A DNA stretch of 64,000 nucleotides from Nonomuraea turcica (GTDB lineage Bacteria > Actinomycetota > Actinomycetes > Streptosporangiales > Streptosporangiaceae). Numbering within the stretch: the first letter of the stretch is position 1; every line of letters begins with the position of its first letter. This document shows, in pieces, positions 34,649 to 42,362 of the stretch. The notes below the pieces were generated by a model. The model searched no databases. It was not told the origin of the DNA and was given only the letters and a program-made list of their open reading frames with translations. The position numbers were made by a program, and so were the translations under genes. The stretch spans positions 346,492 to 410,491 of the forward strand of contig NZ_JAUZQF010000011.1 of assembly GCF_030718205.1 (NCBI RefSeq), read 5' to 3'.

Positions 34649-35203
34649 TCAGCGATAGTCCTCACCGAGCACACCCTGCACGTATTTCCTGGCCTGGTGA
34701 ATGCGGGATTTGGCGGTGCCCAGGGGGATGCCGAGCTGCTCGGCCACCTCGTTGTAGTCGAGCTGGACGATGTCGCGCAACACCAGTGCCTGCGCCAGGT
34801 CGGGCTTGTCGGCCTCCAGCGCCTCCATCGCGTCGAGCAGGTCCAGCCGGGAGCCGGCGATCACGCTCACCCGCCGCGCGTCGGGCTTCTGCACGGGCAG
34901 TTCCTCCGACGTCTGCTCCGCCGCCCGGCGCTTGAGCGATCGGTACGTGGTCCGCGCGCAGTTGGCGGTCACGATGTGCAGCCAGGTGCTGAACCTGGCC
35001 CGCCCCTCGAAGCGGCCGATGTTGCGGGCCACGGCCAGCAGGGTGTCCTGGGAGGCTTCCTCCGCGTCCTGGTGGTAGGGCAGGATCCGGGCGCAGTGGC
35101 GCATCACATCGGGCTCGATCCTGGCCAATAGCTCACCAAGCGCGCGATGATCTCCGGCTGCGGCGGATCGGGCGAGTTCCTCGGTTAGCTCATCAAGCGC
35201 CAT
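34649..35203 (-). CDS. RNA polymerase sigma factor, ECF-like
   Basis: The 184-residue sigma factor has region 2 (LGELLARIEPDVMRHCARILPYHQDAEEASQDTLLAV, then GRFEGRARFSTWLHIVTANCARTTYRS) and region 4 (RDIVQLDYNEVAEQLGIPLGTAKSRIHQARKYV). No anti-sigma gene is adjacent, so its control is not evident. ATG 35203 follows AGGA by 9 nt; another in-frame ATG lies 11 codons upstream. It is divergent from otsA with only 28 bp between start codons, so promoters must overlap coding sequence or lie very close. Confidence 0.9.
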   Translation of the reverse strand: MALDELTEELARSAAAGDHRALGELLARIEPDVMRHCARILPYHQDAEEASQDTLLAVARNIGRFEGRARFSTWLHIVTANCARTTYRSLKRRAAEQTSEELPVQKPDARRVSVIAGSRLDLLDAMEALEADKPDLAQALVLRDIVQLDYNEVAEQLGIPLGTAKSRIHQARKYVQGVLGEDYR

Positions 35204-35231
35204 AGCTGGGATCCTATGATCGAAGGGAGCC

Positions 35232-36659
35232 ATGATGAACAGCGTCCTGGTCGCCTCCAACAGAGGGCCTGTCTCCTTCACCGTCTCCGACGACGGCGAG
35301 TTGACCATGAAACGTGGCGGGGGCGGGCTCGTGTCCGGGCTGTCCGGAGTGGCCAAGGAAGACGGCGTCCTGTGGGTTTGCGCGGCGCTGTCCGACGATG
35401 ACCGCAGCGCCGTCCGGTTGTCTCCAGGCGGCAGGATCGACCAGGCCGGCTACGACACCGGGCCGCTGCGGATGCTGGACATCCCGGCGGCCACCTTCCA
35501 CCGCGCCTACAACGCCGTGGCCAACTCCACGTTGTGGTTCGTCAACCACCTGCTCTACGACATCCCCAACGCACCCAACTTCGGCACGCGGTTCGGGCGC
35601 GAGTGGGAGTCCTACCGTGACTACAACGGCGCGTTCGCGCTGGCCCTGGCCGAGGAGGCCGGGCACGGCGCGCGGGTGATGGTGCAGGACTACCACCTGA
35701 CGCTGACCCCGGCGATGCTCCGGGCCGAGCGGCCCGACCTGCGCATCGCCCACTTCAGCCACACCCCGTGGGCGCCGCCCGAATACTTCTCCCTGCTGCC
35801 CGACGAGGTGGTCGGCGAGGTCCTGGAGGGCATCCTGGGCGCCGATCACGCCGGGTTCCTGACAGGAAGGTGGGCGGGGGCGTTCATGGACTGCTGTGAA
35901 GCGCTGCTCGGCGCCGAGGTCGACCGGGTGGCCCACAGCGTTACGCACGAGGGCAGGACGACCAGGGTCGGCGTGCACAGTCTCGGCGTGGACGGCGCGG
36001 CGTTGTGGGACCGGGCCTGCGAGCCCGATGTCGAGTCCTACATGACCGCGATCAGGGAGCAGGTCGGCGACCGCAAGCTGATCGTCCGCATCGACCGCAC
36101 CGAGTTGTCGAAGAACATCGTGCGCGGCCTGGTCGCCTATGGCGAGTTCCTGGCCGCGCATCCCGAATGGCACGGGCGTGTGGTGCACCTGGCCTTCGCC
36201 TATCCGAGCCGGCACGACCTGCCCGAATACCGCGAATACACCGCCTCGGTGCAACGCAGCGCTCAGGAGATCGAGAACGAGTTCGCCACCGAGGACTGGG
36301 ACCCGCTGATCCTCAATGTCAACGACGACTACCCGCGGTCGCTGGCCGCGTACCGGATGGCCGACGTGTTGCTGGTCAACCCCATCCGCGACGGGATGAA
36401 CCTGGTCGCCAAGGAGGGCCCGGTCCTCTCGGACAACTGCGCGCTGGTGCTCTCGCGCGAGGCGGGGGCAGCGGCGGAGCTGGGCCCGTACGCGATCATG
36501 GTGAACCCCTACGACATCAGCGGCACGGCCGCCGCCCTGCACGAGGCGCTCATCATGCCGGAGGACGAGCGCAGGCGGCGCCGCGACAAGTTGTGCGCGG
36601 CGGCCACCGCCCTGCCGCCCCAGAAGTGGCTGGCCGCCCAGCTCGACGCCCTGGATTAG
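35232..36659 (+). CDS. otsA: Trehalose-6-phosphate synthase (GT20)
   Basis: This retaining glycosyltransferase of 475 residues joins glucose from a nucleotide-sugar to glucose-6-phosphate, giving trehalose-6-phosphate. It shows the GT20 pattern: SNRGPVSF at the N-terminus, RGGGGLVSGLSG near residue 27-38, VQDYHLTLTPAMLR, IAHFSHTPWAPPEYFSLLP, and VNPIRDGMNLVAKEGPVLS near residue 395. GAAGGGAG lies before ATG 35232; MM start. The partner phosphatase otsB is convergent 0.6 kb downstream. Trehalose would serve osmotic and desiccation tolerance. Confidence 0.93.
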   Translation: MMNSVLVASNRGPVSFTVSDDGELTMKRGGGGLVSGLSGVAKEDGVLWVCAALSDDDRSAVRLSPGGRIDQAGYDTGPLRMLDIPAATFHRAYNAVANSTLWFVNHLLYDIPNAPNFGTRFGREWESYRDYNGAFALALAEEAGHGARVMVQDYHLTLTPAMLRAERPDLRIAHFSHTPWAPPEYFSLLPDEVVGEVLEGILGADHAGFLTGRWAGAFMDCCEALLGAEVDRVAHSVTHEGRTTRVGVHSLGVDGAALWDRACEPDVESYMTAIREQVGDRKLIVRIDRTELSKNIVRGLVAYGEFLAAHPEWHGRVVHLAFAYPSRHDLPEYREYTASVQRSAQEIENEFATEDWDPLILNVNDDYPRSLAAYRMADVLLVNPIRDGMNLVAKEGPVLSDNCALVLSREAGAAAELGPYAIMVNPYDISGTAAALHEALIMPEDERRRRRDKLCAAATALPPQKWLAAQLDALD

Positions 36660-37270
36660 CTCCAGTCCGCGTACTTGAGCGCGTCGGACAGCCCCGGCGT
36701 GTTCCACTGGTCCACGATCAGGATCTTGCTCTTCGGCAGATACCACTCGCGCTGCGTGAAGCGGGCCTTCGTACCGGCGCCTGAGTAGGACACGCAACGA
36801 GCCTGCCAGGCGTTGTAGACGGCCTTGTGCCCCTCGCCGACCTGGCGCAGGCCCCGCGTCACTTTCGGGCCGATGATCTCGCCCCACTTCTTGTTGGCCG
36901 GGCAGGGCTGCACGTCGCTCGCCGTGTAGAAGGGTCTCTTGCCGGTGTAGGGGCCCCAGCCCTCCGCCCCGATCTTGATGTACTTGGGGCCGAGGAGATA
37001 GAAGGCGTCACATTGGGGCGTGCCCCAGCCCTGTGGTTTGCCGCACTTGCCCGTGACGACCTGGACCACGTCGGCGCCGAAGCGGTGCACCTCCCACTGG
37101 ATCGGAATGTAGAGGGTCAGGCCGTTGCGGAACTTCAGCGGCTGGGCGGGCGCGGCGGCGTTCGCGGGCAGCGCGGTGGTCAGGACGGTGGCCGCGGCGA
37201 CGGCCGCGACGGCGAGGGAGCGCTTGGACATGCGCCCGACACTAGAGATCGCGACTTGCAGTTCACTCAT
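36656..37270 (-). CDS. Secreted protein of unknown function
   Basis: The 204-residue product has a signal peptide: basic MSKRS, hydrophobic LAVAAVAAATVLTTALP, cleavage after ANA-A. The mature part has four cysteines in two pairs (GKCGKPQGWGTPQC; QPC and ARC) that could form disulfides, and a C-terminal QREWYLPKSKILIVDQW segment. No domain recognised. ATG 37270 is chosen because it overlaps the otsB stop as ATGA, implying translational coupling; the ATG at 37231 would give a shorter, more conventional signal peptide. Its stop overlaps the otsA stop on the opposite strand. Confidence 0.75.
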   Translation of the reverse strand: MSELQVAISSVGRMSKRSLAVAAVAAATVLTTALPANAAAPAQPLKFRNGLTLYIPIQWEVHRFGADVVQVVTGKCGKPQGWGTPQCDAFYLLGPKYIKIGAEGWGPYTGKRPFYTASDVQPCPANKKWGEIIGPKVTRGLRQVGEGHKAVYNAWQARCVSYSGAGTKARFTQREWYLPKSKILIVDQWNTPGLSDALKYADWS

Positions 37271-38037
37271 GAACGACTGAACGCCGACGTGAGCTCCTCC
37301 AGCAGCGCGACCACCCCGTCCGGGCCGTCCACCACGATGTCGGCGCGCTCGGCCAGCTCGGCCACCTCCGCCGAGCCGCTGCACACGGTCACGCCGGGCA
37401 GCCCGGAGGCGCGTACGGCCTCGAACGCGGCCAGATCCCCCAGATCGTCGCCGGCGAAGAGAACGGACCTGGCGGCTCGCTCGGCCAGGAACAGGCTGAG
37501 CGCGTGCCCCTTGTCCATGCCCGGCGGCCGCAGCTCCAGCACCATGCGGCCGGGCTCGACCACCAGCCCGTGCTTGTCGGCCACCCGCGCCAGCGGCTCG
37601 CGCAGCGCGGCCAGCGCGCCTTCCGGGTCGGGGCTGCGTCTGGTGTGCACCGCGACGGCCCGGCCTTTGTCCTCGATCCGCACGCCGTCCAGCCCGAGAT
37701 CGTCGAGCAGCAGCTGCAGCTCCGCCTCGGCCCGCGGCACGCCCGGCGGGGGCGGCGGCGCGGAGATCCTGCCGTTCTCCCAGCGCTCGAAGCCGTAGTG
37801 CCCGAGTATGACGAGCCCGGGCACGTCGGCCAGCCCCGGCCCCAGCTCCAGTGCGGTGGCCGGGGGGCGGCCCGTCACGATGGCGACGGCCAGGACGTGC
37901 GCGCCCAGCTCGGCGAGGACCGCGGGCGCCTTCGGGTGGATCACGGCGGTGGCGGGATCGGGCACGATGGGCGACAGCGTTCCGTCGAAGTCGAGCCCGA
38001 TCACGGCGCCTGCCGGATCCTTCAAGATCGCTTCCAT
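37267..38037 (-). CDS. otsB: Trehalose-6-phosphate phosphatase
   Basis: The 256-residue HAD phosphatase converts trehalose-6-phosphate to trehalose. The nucleophile motif DFDGTLSPI has Asp16 and Asp18; IVTGRP is motif II, and GHYGFERWENG near residue 78 and ELRPPGMDKGHAL are OtsB-specific. FAGDDLGDLAAFEAV is the motif IV aspartate cluster. ATG 38037 follows GAGGAA by 10 nt and is preferred over a GTG six codons upstream. It is coupled to a secreted protein through an ATGA overlap. Confidence 0.92.
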   Translation of the reverse strand: MEAILKDPAGAVIGLDFDGTLSPIVPDPATAVIHPKAPAVLAELGAHVLAVAIVTGRPPATALELGPGLADVPGLVILGHYGFERWENGRISAPPPPPGVPRAEAELQLLLDDLGLDGVRIEDKGRAVAVHTRRSPDPEGALAALREPLARVADKHGLVVEPGRMVLELRPPGMDKGHALSLFLAERAARSVLFAGDDLGDLAAFEAVRASGLPGVTVCSGSAEVAELAERADIVVDGPDGVVALLEELTSAFSRS

Positions 38038-38076
38038 TCCAGGGATGTTCCTCACGCGGCTGCCGTACCCAGCCGG

Positions 38077-38376
38077 TCAGGGACGCATGCCAAGCCTTCT
38101 TGCCGCACGGTCGCGCTGGCGGGTGGAGCGCAGCCTGCGCAGCCGCTTGACCAGCATGGGGTCCTGCTCGAGCGCCTCCGGCCTGTCGATCAACTCGCCG
38201 AGCAGCTGGTAGTAGCGGGTGGCGGAGAACCCGAAGGTCTCCTTGATGGCCTGCTCCTTCGCGCCCGCGTGGCGCCACCATTGGCGTTCGAAGGCGAGGA
38301 GCTCGAGATCGCGTTCTGTCAGGGGTTGGCGGGACGTTTCCTGGGCAGCATTGTCACCGCTGAGCGGTGCTCCCAT
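38077..38376 (-). CDS. DUF3263 domain protein
   Basis: The 99-residue cytoplasmic protein has the DUF3263 core: LTERDLELLAFERQWWRHAGAKEQAIKETFGFSATRYYQLLGELIDRPEAL. This looks like a helix-turn-helix, so DNA binding is possible. It ends in a basic Arg-rich tail. GAGGAGG lies 5 nt before ATG 38376, which decides the start; a longer frame upstream is not family-like. It lies upstream of otsB on the same strand and has a perfect palindrome in its leader. Confidence 0.88.
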   Translation of the reverse strand: MGAPLSGDNAAQETSRQPLTERDLELLAFERQWWRHAGAKEQAIKETFGFSATRYYQLLGELIDRPEALEQDPMLVKRLRRLRSTRQRDRAARRLGMRP

Positions 38377-38395
38377 GGTGTCCTCCTCGAAAGGG

Positions 38396-38419
38396 GCGTG
38401 CGACGATCTCGTCGCACGC
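38396..38419. promoter_or_regulatory. 24-bp near-perfect palindrome in the DUF3263/SAM-hydrolase divergent gap
   Basis: GCGTGCGACGA (38396-38406) and TCGTCGCACGC (38409-38419) are perfect arms with a 2-bp centre. The site is 20 bp upstream of the DUF3263 start codon and 75 bp from the divergent gene. Two almost touching 11-bp arms fit a dimeric repressor site, possibly for autoregulation; a leader hairpin is the alternative. Confidence 0.45.
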
Positions 38420-38493
38420 ACGCGGCCCGAGCCAATCGTAATGTGCGGAGTGGTGCTGTTCACGGCGGATTGGGAGACGTACAGTCACGAAAT

Positions 38494-39318
38494 GTGACCT
38501 CAGTAATCACCCTCCTCACCGACTATGGGCTCGAAGACGGGTATGTGGCGGCCTGTCATGGCGTGATTGCCGGGATCGCCCCGCAGGCGCGGGTGATCGA
38601 CGTGTGTCACCTGATCCCCTCCGGGGACGTGCGGCGCGGCGCGGCGGTTCTCGCCCAGACCATCCCCTACCTGCCGGCCGGCATCCACATCGGCGCGGTC
38701 GATCCCGGCACGGGCGGCGCCAGGCGCGCGGTGGCGGTCGAGGCGGGCGGCCGGGTGTTCATCGGCCCGGACAACGGGCTGCTGTCGTGGGCCGTGCGCG
38801 CCAGCGGCGGCGCGCGGGTCGCGTACGAGCTCAGCAACGACGAGCACTTCCTGCGGCCGGTCTCGCCGACCTTCCACGGGCGGGACGTGTTCGCACCGGT
38901 CGCGGGGCGGCTCTGCCGGACTCCGTCGGGCTCCGGCGGGCTGCGGCTCGCGGATCTGGGGCCCGAGGTCCCGGTCGACCGGCTGGTGACGCTGCCCGAG
39001 CCGACGTCGCTCCTGCGCGAAGGGTCGGTGGAGGGCGAGGTGGTCTCGGTCGACCGCTACGGCAACACCCAGCTGTCGATCGCGGCCGGGGACCTGCAGG
39101 CGCTCGGGGTCCGGGTGGGCGACACGCTCGGGGTGTGGCTGGGGCGGCGGCAGTTGTCGCTGCCGTTCCGGGAGACGTACGCGGCGGTGCCGCCGGGCGA
39201 GTTGGTGGCGTTCGCGGACTCGGCCGGTTTGATCGCGATCGCCGTCAATTCGGGTGACGCGGCGCAGCGGCTGGGGCTCCCACCGGGGGCGCATGTCCGA
39301 CTTTCGCCTACTCAATAG
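38494..39318 (+). CDS. SAM hydrolase (adenosine-forming; chlorinase/fluorinase-like family)
   Basis: The 274-residue protein belongs to the family formerly DUF62 (S-adenosylmethionine hydroxide adenosyltransferase). It splits SAM with water to adenosine and methionine. Visible family motifs are ITLLTDYGLEDGYVAACHGVI at the N-terminus, DVCHLIPSGDVRRGA near residue 42, AVDPGTGG, FHGRDVFAPVAG and, in the C-terminal domain, SVDRYGNTQLSI. The 23-residue halogenase insertion of the fluorinase is not apparent, so hydrolase is preferred. GTG 38494 begins the family N-terminus (TSVITLLTDYG). Confidence 0.9.
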   Translation: MTSVITLLTDYGLEDGYVAACHGVIAGIAPQARVIDVCHLIPSGDVRRGAAVLAQTIPYLPAGIHIGAVDPGTGGARRAVAVEAGGRVFIGPDNGLLSWAVRASGGARVAYELSNDEHFLRPVSPTFHGRDVFAPVAGRLCRTPSGSGGLRLADLGPEVPVDRLVTLPEPTSLLREGSVEGEVVSVDRYGNTQLSIAAGDLQALGVRVGDTLGVWLGRRQLSLPFRETYAAVPPGELVAFADSAGLIAIAVNSGDAAQRLGLPPGAHVRLSPTQ

Positions 39319-39409
39319 GACGAAAGCGACAGATCGGAATTACTCCGCGTATCGGTCTGTTTACTGAAGCGTCGCATGCGGGTGGGCATTCGCGTGTCAG
39401 AATGCACAT
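39308..39409 (-). CDS. Possible 33-aa cysteine-containing small protein
   Basis: A frame of 33 codons starts at ATG 39407-39409 with an excellent ribosome site, AAGGAGGGG, 6-8 nt upstream. The peptide is hydrophilic with four cysteines (residues 2, 8, 12 and 27) and a basic C-terminal region (ICRFRPIE). It overlaps the end of the SAM-hydrolase gene on the other strand by 11 bp. No similar peptide is known to me; a leader peptide for nothing downstream on that strand is unlikely. Support is the ribosome site alone. Confidence 0.4.
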   Translation of the reverse strand: MCILTRECPPACDASVNRPIRGVIPICRFRPIE

Positions 39410-39547
39410 CGGCGTCCCCTCCTTACCGCTCGAGGTTGACGTGGACCACTCGCCCGTTGTGCCGCCCTCACCCATGTCCTTACTCCCAGCCATGCCGCCC
39501 AGCCCACCCCCGTCCCGGCTCAGCGATGCCGCCCGGGCAGTGACCTG

Positions 39548-40672
39548 ATGAGCAGGATCATCATCCCCGTTCTGCTCGCCGCACTCGTGATCGGGGTCGC
39601 CTCGCCCAGCGCCTCCGACGACACGGGCGACGCCGCGCGTGCCGGTCAGTGGCAGCTGGACACGCTGCGCCTGCCCGAGGCCTGGCAGGCGACCAAGGGC
39701 GCGGGCGTGCTGGTCGCTGTGCTCGACACGGGCGTCAACGGCCGCCACCCGGATCTGGAGGGCGCCGTGATCCAGGGGCCCGACCTGACCGGCGCCGGCC
39801 GCAGCGCGGGACTCTGGGGGCGGCACGGGACCGCCATGGCCAGCCTGATCGCCGGTCGCGGGCACGGCCACCGGCACGGCGTCGTCGGCGTGGCGCCGGC
39901 GGCCAAGGTGTTGTCCATCAGGGTCACGCTGGAGAACGGCGACCCGCTGCGCCACAGACAAGCCTCCGGCGGACGTCAGCCGCTGGCCAAGGGCATCCGG
40001 TACGCGGCCGACCACGGCGCCGACGTCATCAGCATGTCGCTGGGCGGCGGGAGCGGCGCGTGGGAGGGATCGGCCGATGAGGAGGAGGCAGTCCGGTACG
40101 CGATCGGCAAGGGCGCGGTGCTGGTGGCCTCCTCGGGCAACGACGGCGAGACGGCCAACAGGAAGAACTTTCCCGCCGCCTATCCCGGGGTGATCGCCGT
40201 GGGGGCCGTGGACCGGCGGCTCAAGGTAGCGGGGTTCTCCAACCGGCAGGACTACCTGTCCGTGGTCGCGCCGGGCACGCAGATCGTCACGGCCGACGGC
40301 GGCGACTCCTACGTGGTCGGCGACGGCACCAGCTCGGCGGCGGCCATGGTGGCGGGCATCGCGGCCCTGATCAAATCCGCCTATCCCGATATGTCGCCTT
40401 ACCACGTGCGCACGGCCATCGAACTCGGCGTCCTGAAGCGGCCGACGGCCGGCTACAACCGCAGCTACGGGCACGGGGTGGCCAACGCGCTGCTGGCCCT
40501 GCGCGCGGCGGAACAGCTGTCCGCCCCCGCACGCCCGCCGGCCCCCTCCATCGCGGCCGCTCCCACCCCATCGTCCAGGGCGGCGGTGGTGGCGGGCATG
40601 CTGGCGCTGGTGGCGGCCATGGCGGTGTGGGTCCTGGCGACGCATCGCGGGCACAGAAGGGGTGTAACCTAG
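39548..40672 (+). CDS. mycP: Mycosin-like subtilase (S8 serine protease, type VII secretion-associated)
   Basis: The 374-residue membrane-anchored protease has a signal peptide (about residues 1-23), then a subtilisin domain with the triad Asp60 (AVLDTGV), His93 (GRHGTAMASL) and Ser262 (GDGTSSAA), and oxyanion Asn198 (SSGND). A proline-rich linker and a C-terminal membrane helix (about 345-368) follow. This is the architecture of MycP mycosins, which sit beside ESX secretion systems; no ESX gene is within this window, so it may be an orphan or act in other surface processing. The 229-bp gap before it shows only the small minus-strand frame. Confidence 0.85.
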   Translation: MSRIIIPVLLAALVIGVASPSASDDTGDAARAGQWQLDTLRLPEAWQATKGAGVLVAVLDTGVNGRHPDLEGAVIQGPDLTGAGRSAGLWGRHGTAMASLIAGRGHGHRHGVVGVAPAAKVLSIRVTLENGDPLRHRQASGGRQPLAKGIRYAADHGADVISMSLGGGSGAWEGSADEEEAVRYAIGKGAVLVASSGNDGETANRKNFPAAYPGVIAVGAVDRRLKVAGFSNRQDYLSVVAPGTQIVTADGGDSYVVGDGTSSAAAMVAGIAALIKSAYPDMSPYHVRTAIELGVLKRPTAGYNRSYGHGVANALLALRAAEQLSAPARPPAPSIAAAPTPSSRAAVVAGMLALVAAMAVWVLATHRGHRRGVT

Positions 40673-40684
40673 CAAGCGCTTGTG
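40671..40684. promoter_or_regulatory. Palindrome AGCAAGCGCTTGTG ahead of the DUF35/thiolase pair
   Basis: The perfect 10-bp palindrome CAAGCGCTTG (40673-40682) lies 15 bp before the DUF35 start. It differs by one base from the KstR2-type box (AnCAAGnnCTTGnT) of TetR regulators of CoA-dependent steroid degradation; its AAnCGnTT core also fits LacI-family operators. The same 10-mer recurs at 63152-63161. Confidence 0.38.
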
Positions 40685-40697
40685 TGATACTCCGGCT

Positions 40698-41102
40698 ATG
40701 ACGCATGCGATCGAGGGCTGGTTCGCCGTCGACGCCGACGGGGTCTTCCTGCTGGGCACCCGGTGCACGGCCTGCGGCACCGTCTGCTTCCCGCCTCGAC
40801 CCGGGTTCTGCCCCAATCCGCGCTGCGAGGGCGAGGAGATGGAGGTGACCAGGCTCCCGCGGCGCGGGCGTGTCTGGTCGTACACGAACGCCTGCTATCC
40901 GCCGCCGGCGCCGTTCGTGACGGCGGAGCCGTACGAGCCGGTGACGCTGGCCGCGGTGGAGCTGGACGGCGCGGGCATCGTGGTGCTCGGGCAGGTCGCC
41001 GGCCTCACGGTGGATCAGCTCGAGGTCGGGATGGAGCTGGAGCTCACCAGCGGGCCACTGGCCGACGGGCCGCTCGTGTGGATGTGGAGGCGGGCGGCGT
41101 GA
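40698..41102 (+). CDS. DUF35 (Zn-ribbon plus OB-fold) acyl-CoA-associated protein
   Basis: The 134-residue protein has a rubredoxin-like zinc ribbon (C23, C26, C38, C43) followed by an OB fold (RRGRVWSYTNACYPP...VVLGQVAGL). Such proteins bind CoA thioesters and pair with thiolase-fold or aldolase subunits. Its stop overlaps the GTG of the next gene (GTGA), so the two products are translationally coupled and likely form one complex. A TetR- or LacI-type palindrome lies just upstream. Confidence 0.9.
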   Translation: MTHAIEGWFAVDADGVFLLGTRCTACGTVCFPPRPGFCPNPRCEGEEMEVTRLPRRGRVWSYTNACYPPPAPFVTAEPYEPVTLAAVELDGAGIVVLGQVAGLTVDQLEVGMELELTSGPLADGPLVWMWRRAA

Positions 41103-42316
41103 CCGAGCGGAGCGAGGGAACCCATAGACACAGCAGAGTCGTGGTGCTGGGCACGGGCATGCACCCGTGGGGCAAGTGGGGGCGCTCCTTTCTCGAGTAC
41201 GGCGTCGCGGCCGCCCGCGCGGCGCTGCGTGACGCCGGGATCGCGTGGACGGACGTGCAGTACGTGGTCGGGGCGGACACGATCAGGAACGGCTACCCCG
41301 GCTTCGTCGCCGGCGCCTCCTACGCCCAGGCACTCGGCTGGACGGGGGCGCGCATCGCCTCCTGCTACGCGGCCTGCGCATCGGGAGCACAGGCCCTGGA
41401 CATCGCCCGCACCCGGATCTTGGCGGGCCTCTGCGACGTCGCCCTGGTGGTAGGGGCCGACTCGACCCCCAAGGGCTTCTTCAAGCCGGTCGGCGGCGAC
41501 CGCCCCGACGACCCGGACTGGCTGAGATTCCGCCTCCTGGGCGCCACGAACCCCGCCTATTTCGGCCTTTACGCACGCAGACGCATGGCCCTGTACGGCT
41601 CCACGCCCGACGACTTCGCGGCCGTCAAGGTCAAGAACGCCCGCGCCGGGTCCCTCAACCCCATGGCCCGCTACCGCAAGCCGGTCACCGCCGAGGAGGT
41701 GCTGGCCTCGCCCATGGTCGCCGACCCGCTGCGTCTCATGGACATCTGCGCCACTTCTGACGGGGGCGCGGCGGTGGTGCTGGCCTCCGAGGCGTACGCT
41801 CGCCGCCGCGGCGTCCGGGACCTCGTCTTCCTGTCCGCCGTCTCCACCGTCACGCCCACCTTCCCCAACACGGTCCTGGAGCTGCCCAACTTCGCCACCG
41901 ACTCCTGCGCGGCCGTACCGGCCCCTGAGAGGCCGTTCCGAGCGGCGATCGCGCACGCGGCCTACGAGGAGGCGGGGGTGGGGCCGGAGGACCTGTCGCT
42001 GGCCGAGGTGTACGACCTGTCGACGGCGCTGGAGCTGGACTGGATGGAGGACCTCGGGCTGTGCTCGCCTGGGGAGGCGGACAAGCTGCTCCGCGAGGGC
42101 GACACGGCGCTGGGAGGCCGCCTCCCGGTCAATCCGTCAGGTGGCCTGGCCTCCTTCGGCGAGGCGATCCCGGCCCAGGCGATCGCCCAGCTCTGCGAGC
42201 TGGCGACCCAGCTTCGGGGCCGCGCGGGCGCCCGCCAGGTCCCTTCCCCGCGCGCCGCCCTGGCCGCCAACCAGGGTCTGTTCGGCCACGGCTCCGCCCT
42301 CATCACCACCCGATGA
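41099..42316 (+). CDS. Lipid-transfer protein/thiolase family enzyme
   Basis: The 405-residue thiolase-fold protein of the SCP-x/Ltp type has RVVVLGTGMHPWGKWGRSFLEYG at the N-terminus and CYAACASGAQAL with the thiolase-position Cys93 preceded by Cys89. The C-terminus holds NPSGGLASFGEAIPAQ and GHGSALI, where classical thiolases have their second active-site region. Its pairing with a DUF35 protein is that of Ltp2-type retro-aldolases acting on side chains of steroid-like CoA esters, or of thiolases. I infer one of these; which reaction is catalysed cannot be settled here. A strong terminator follows. Confidence 0.85.
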   Translation: MTERSEGTHRHSRVVVLGTGMHPWGKWGRSFLEYGVAAARAALRDAGIAWTDVQYVVGADTIRNGYPGFVAGASYAQALGWTGARIASCYAACASGAQALDIARTRILAGLCDVALVVGADSTPKGFFKPVGGDRPDDPDWLRFRLLGATNPAYFGLYARRRMALYGSTPDDFAAVKVKNARAGSLNPMARYRKPVTAEEVLASPMVADPLRLMDICATSDGGAAVVLASEAYARRRGVRDLVFLSAVSTVTPTFPNTVLELPNFATDSCAAVPAPERPFRAAIAHAAYEEAGVGPEDLSLAEVYDLSTALELDWMEDLGLCSPGEADKLLREGDTALGGRLPVNPSGGLASFGEAIPAQAIAQLCELATQLRGRAGARQVPSPRAALAANQGLFGHGSALITTR

Positions 42317-42317
42317 C

Positions 42318-42349
42318 CGAAGGCCCTCCGAGCTTTCGGAGGGCCTTCG
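42318..42349. terminator. Bidirectional terminator between thiolase and oppF-like genes
   Basis: CGAAGGCCCTCCGA (42318-42331) and TCGGAGGGCCTTCG (42336-42349) are perfect 14-bp arms with a 4-nt loop. It begins right after the thiolase stop and 13 bp past the end of the convergent ABC operon, so it should stop both transcripts. Confidence 0.88.
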
Positions 42350-42362
42350 TGCGACGGGCCGG

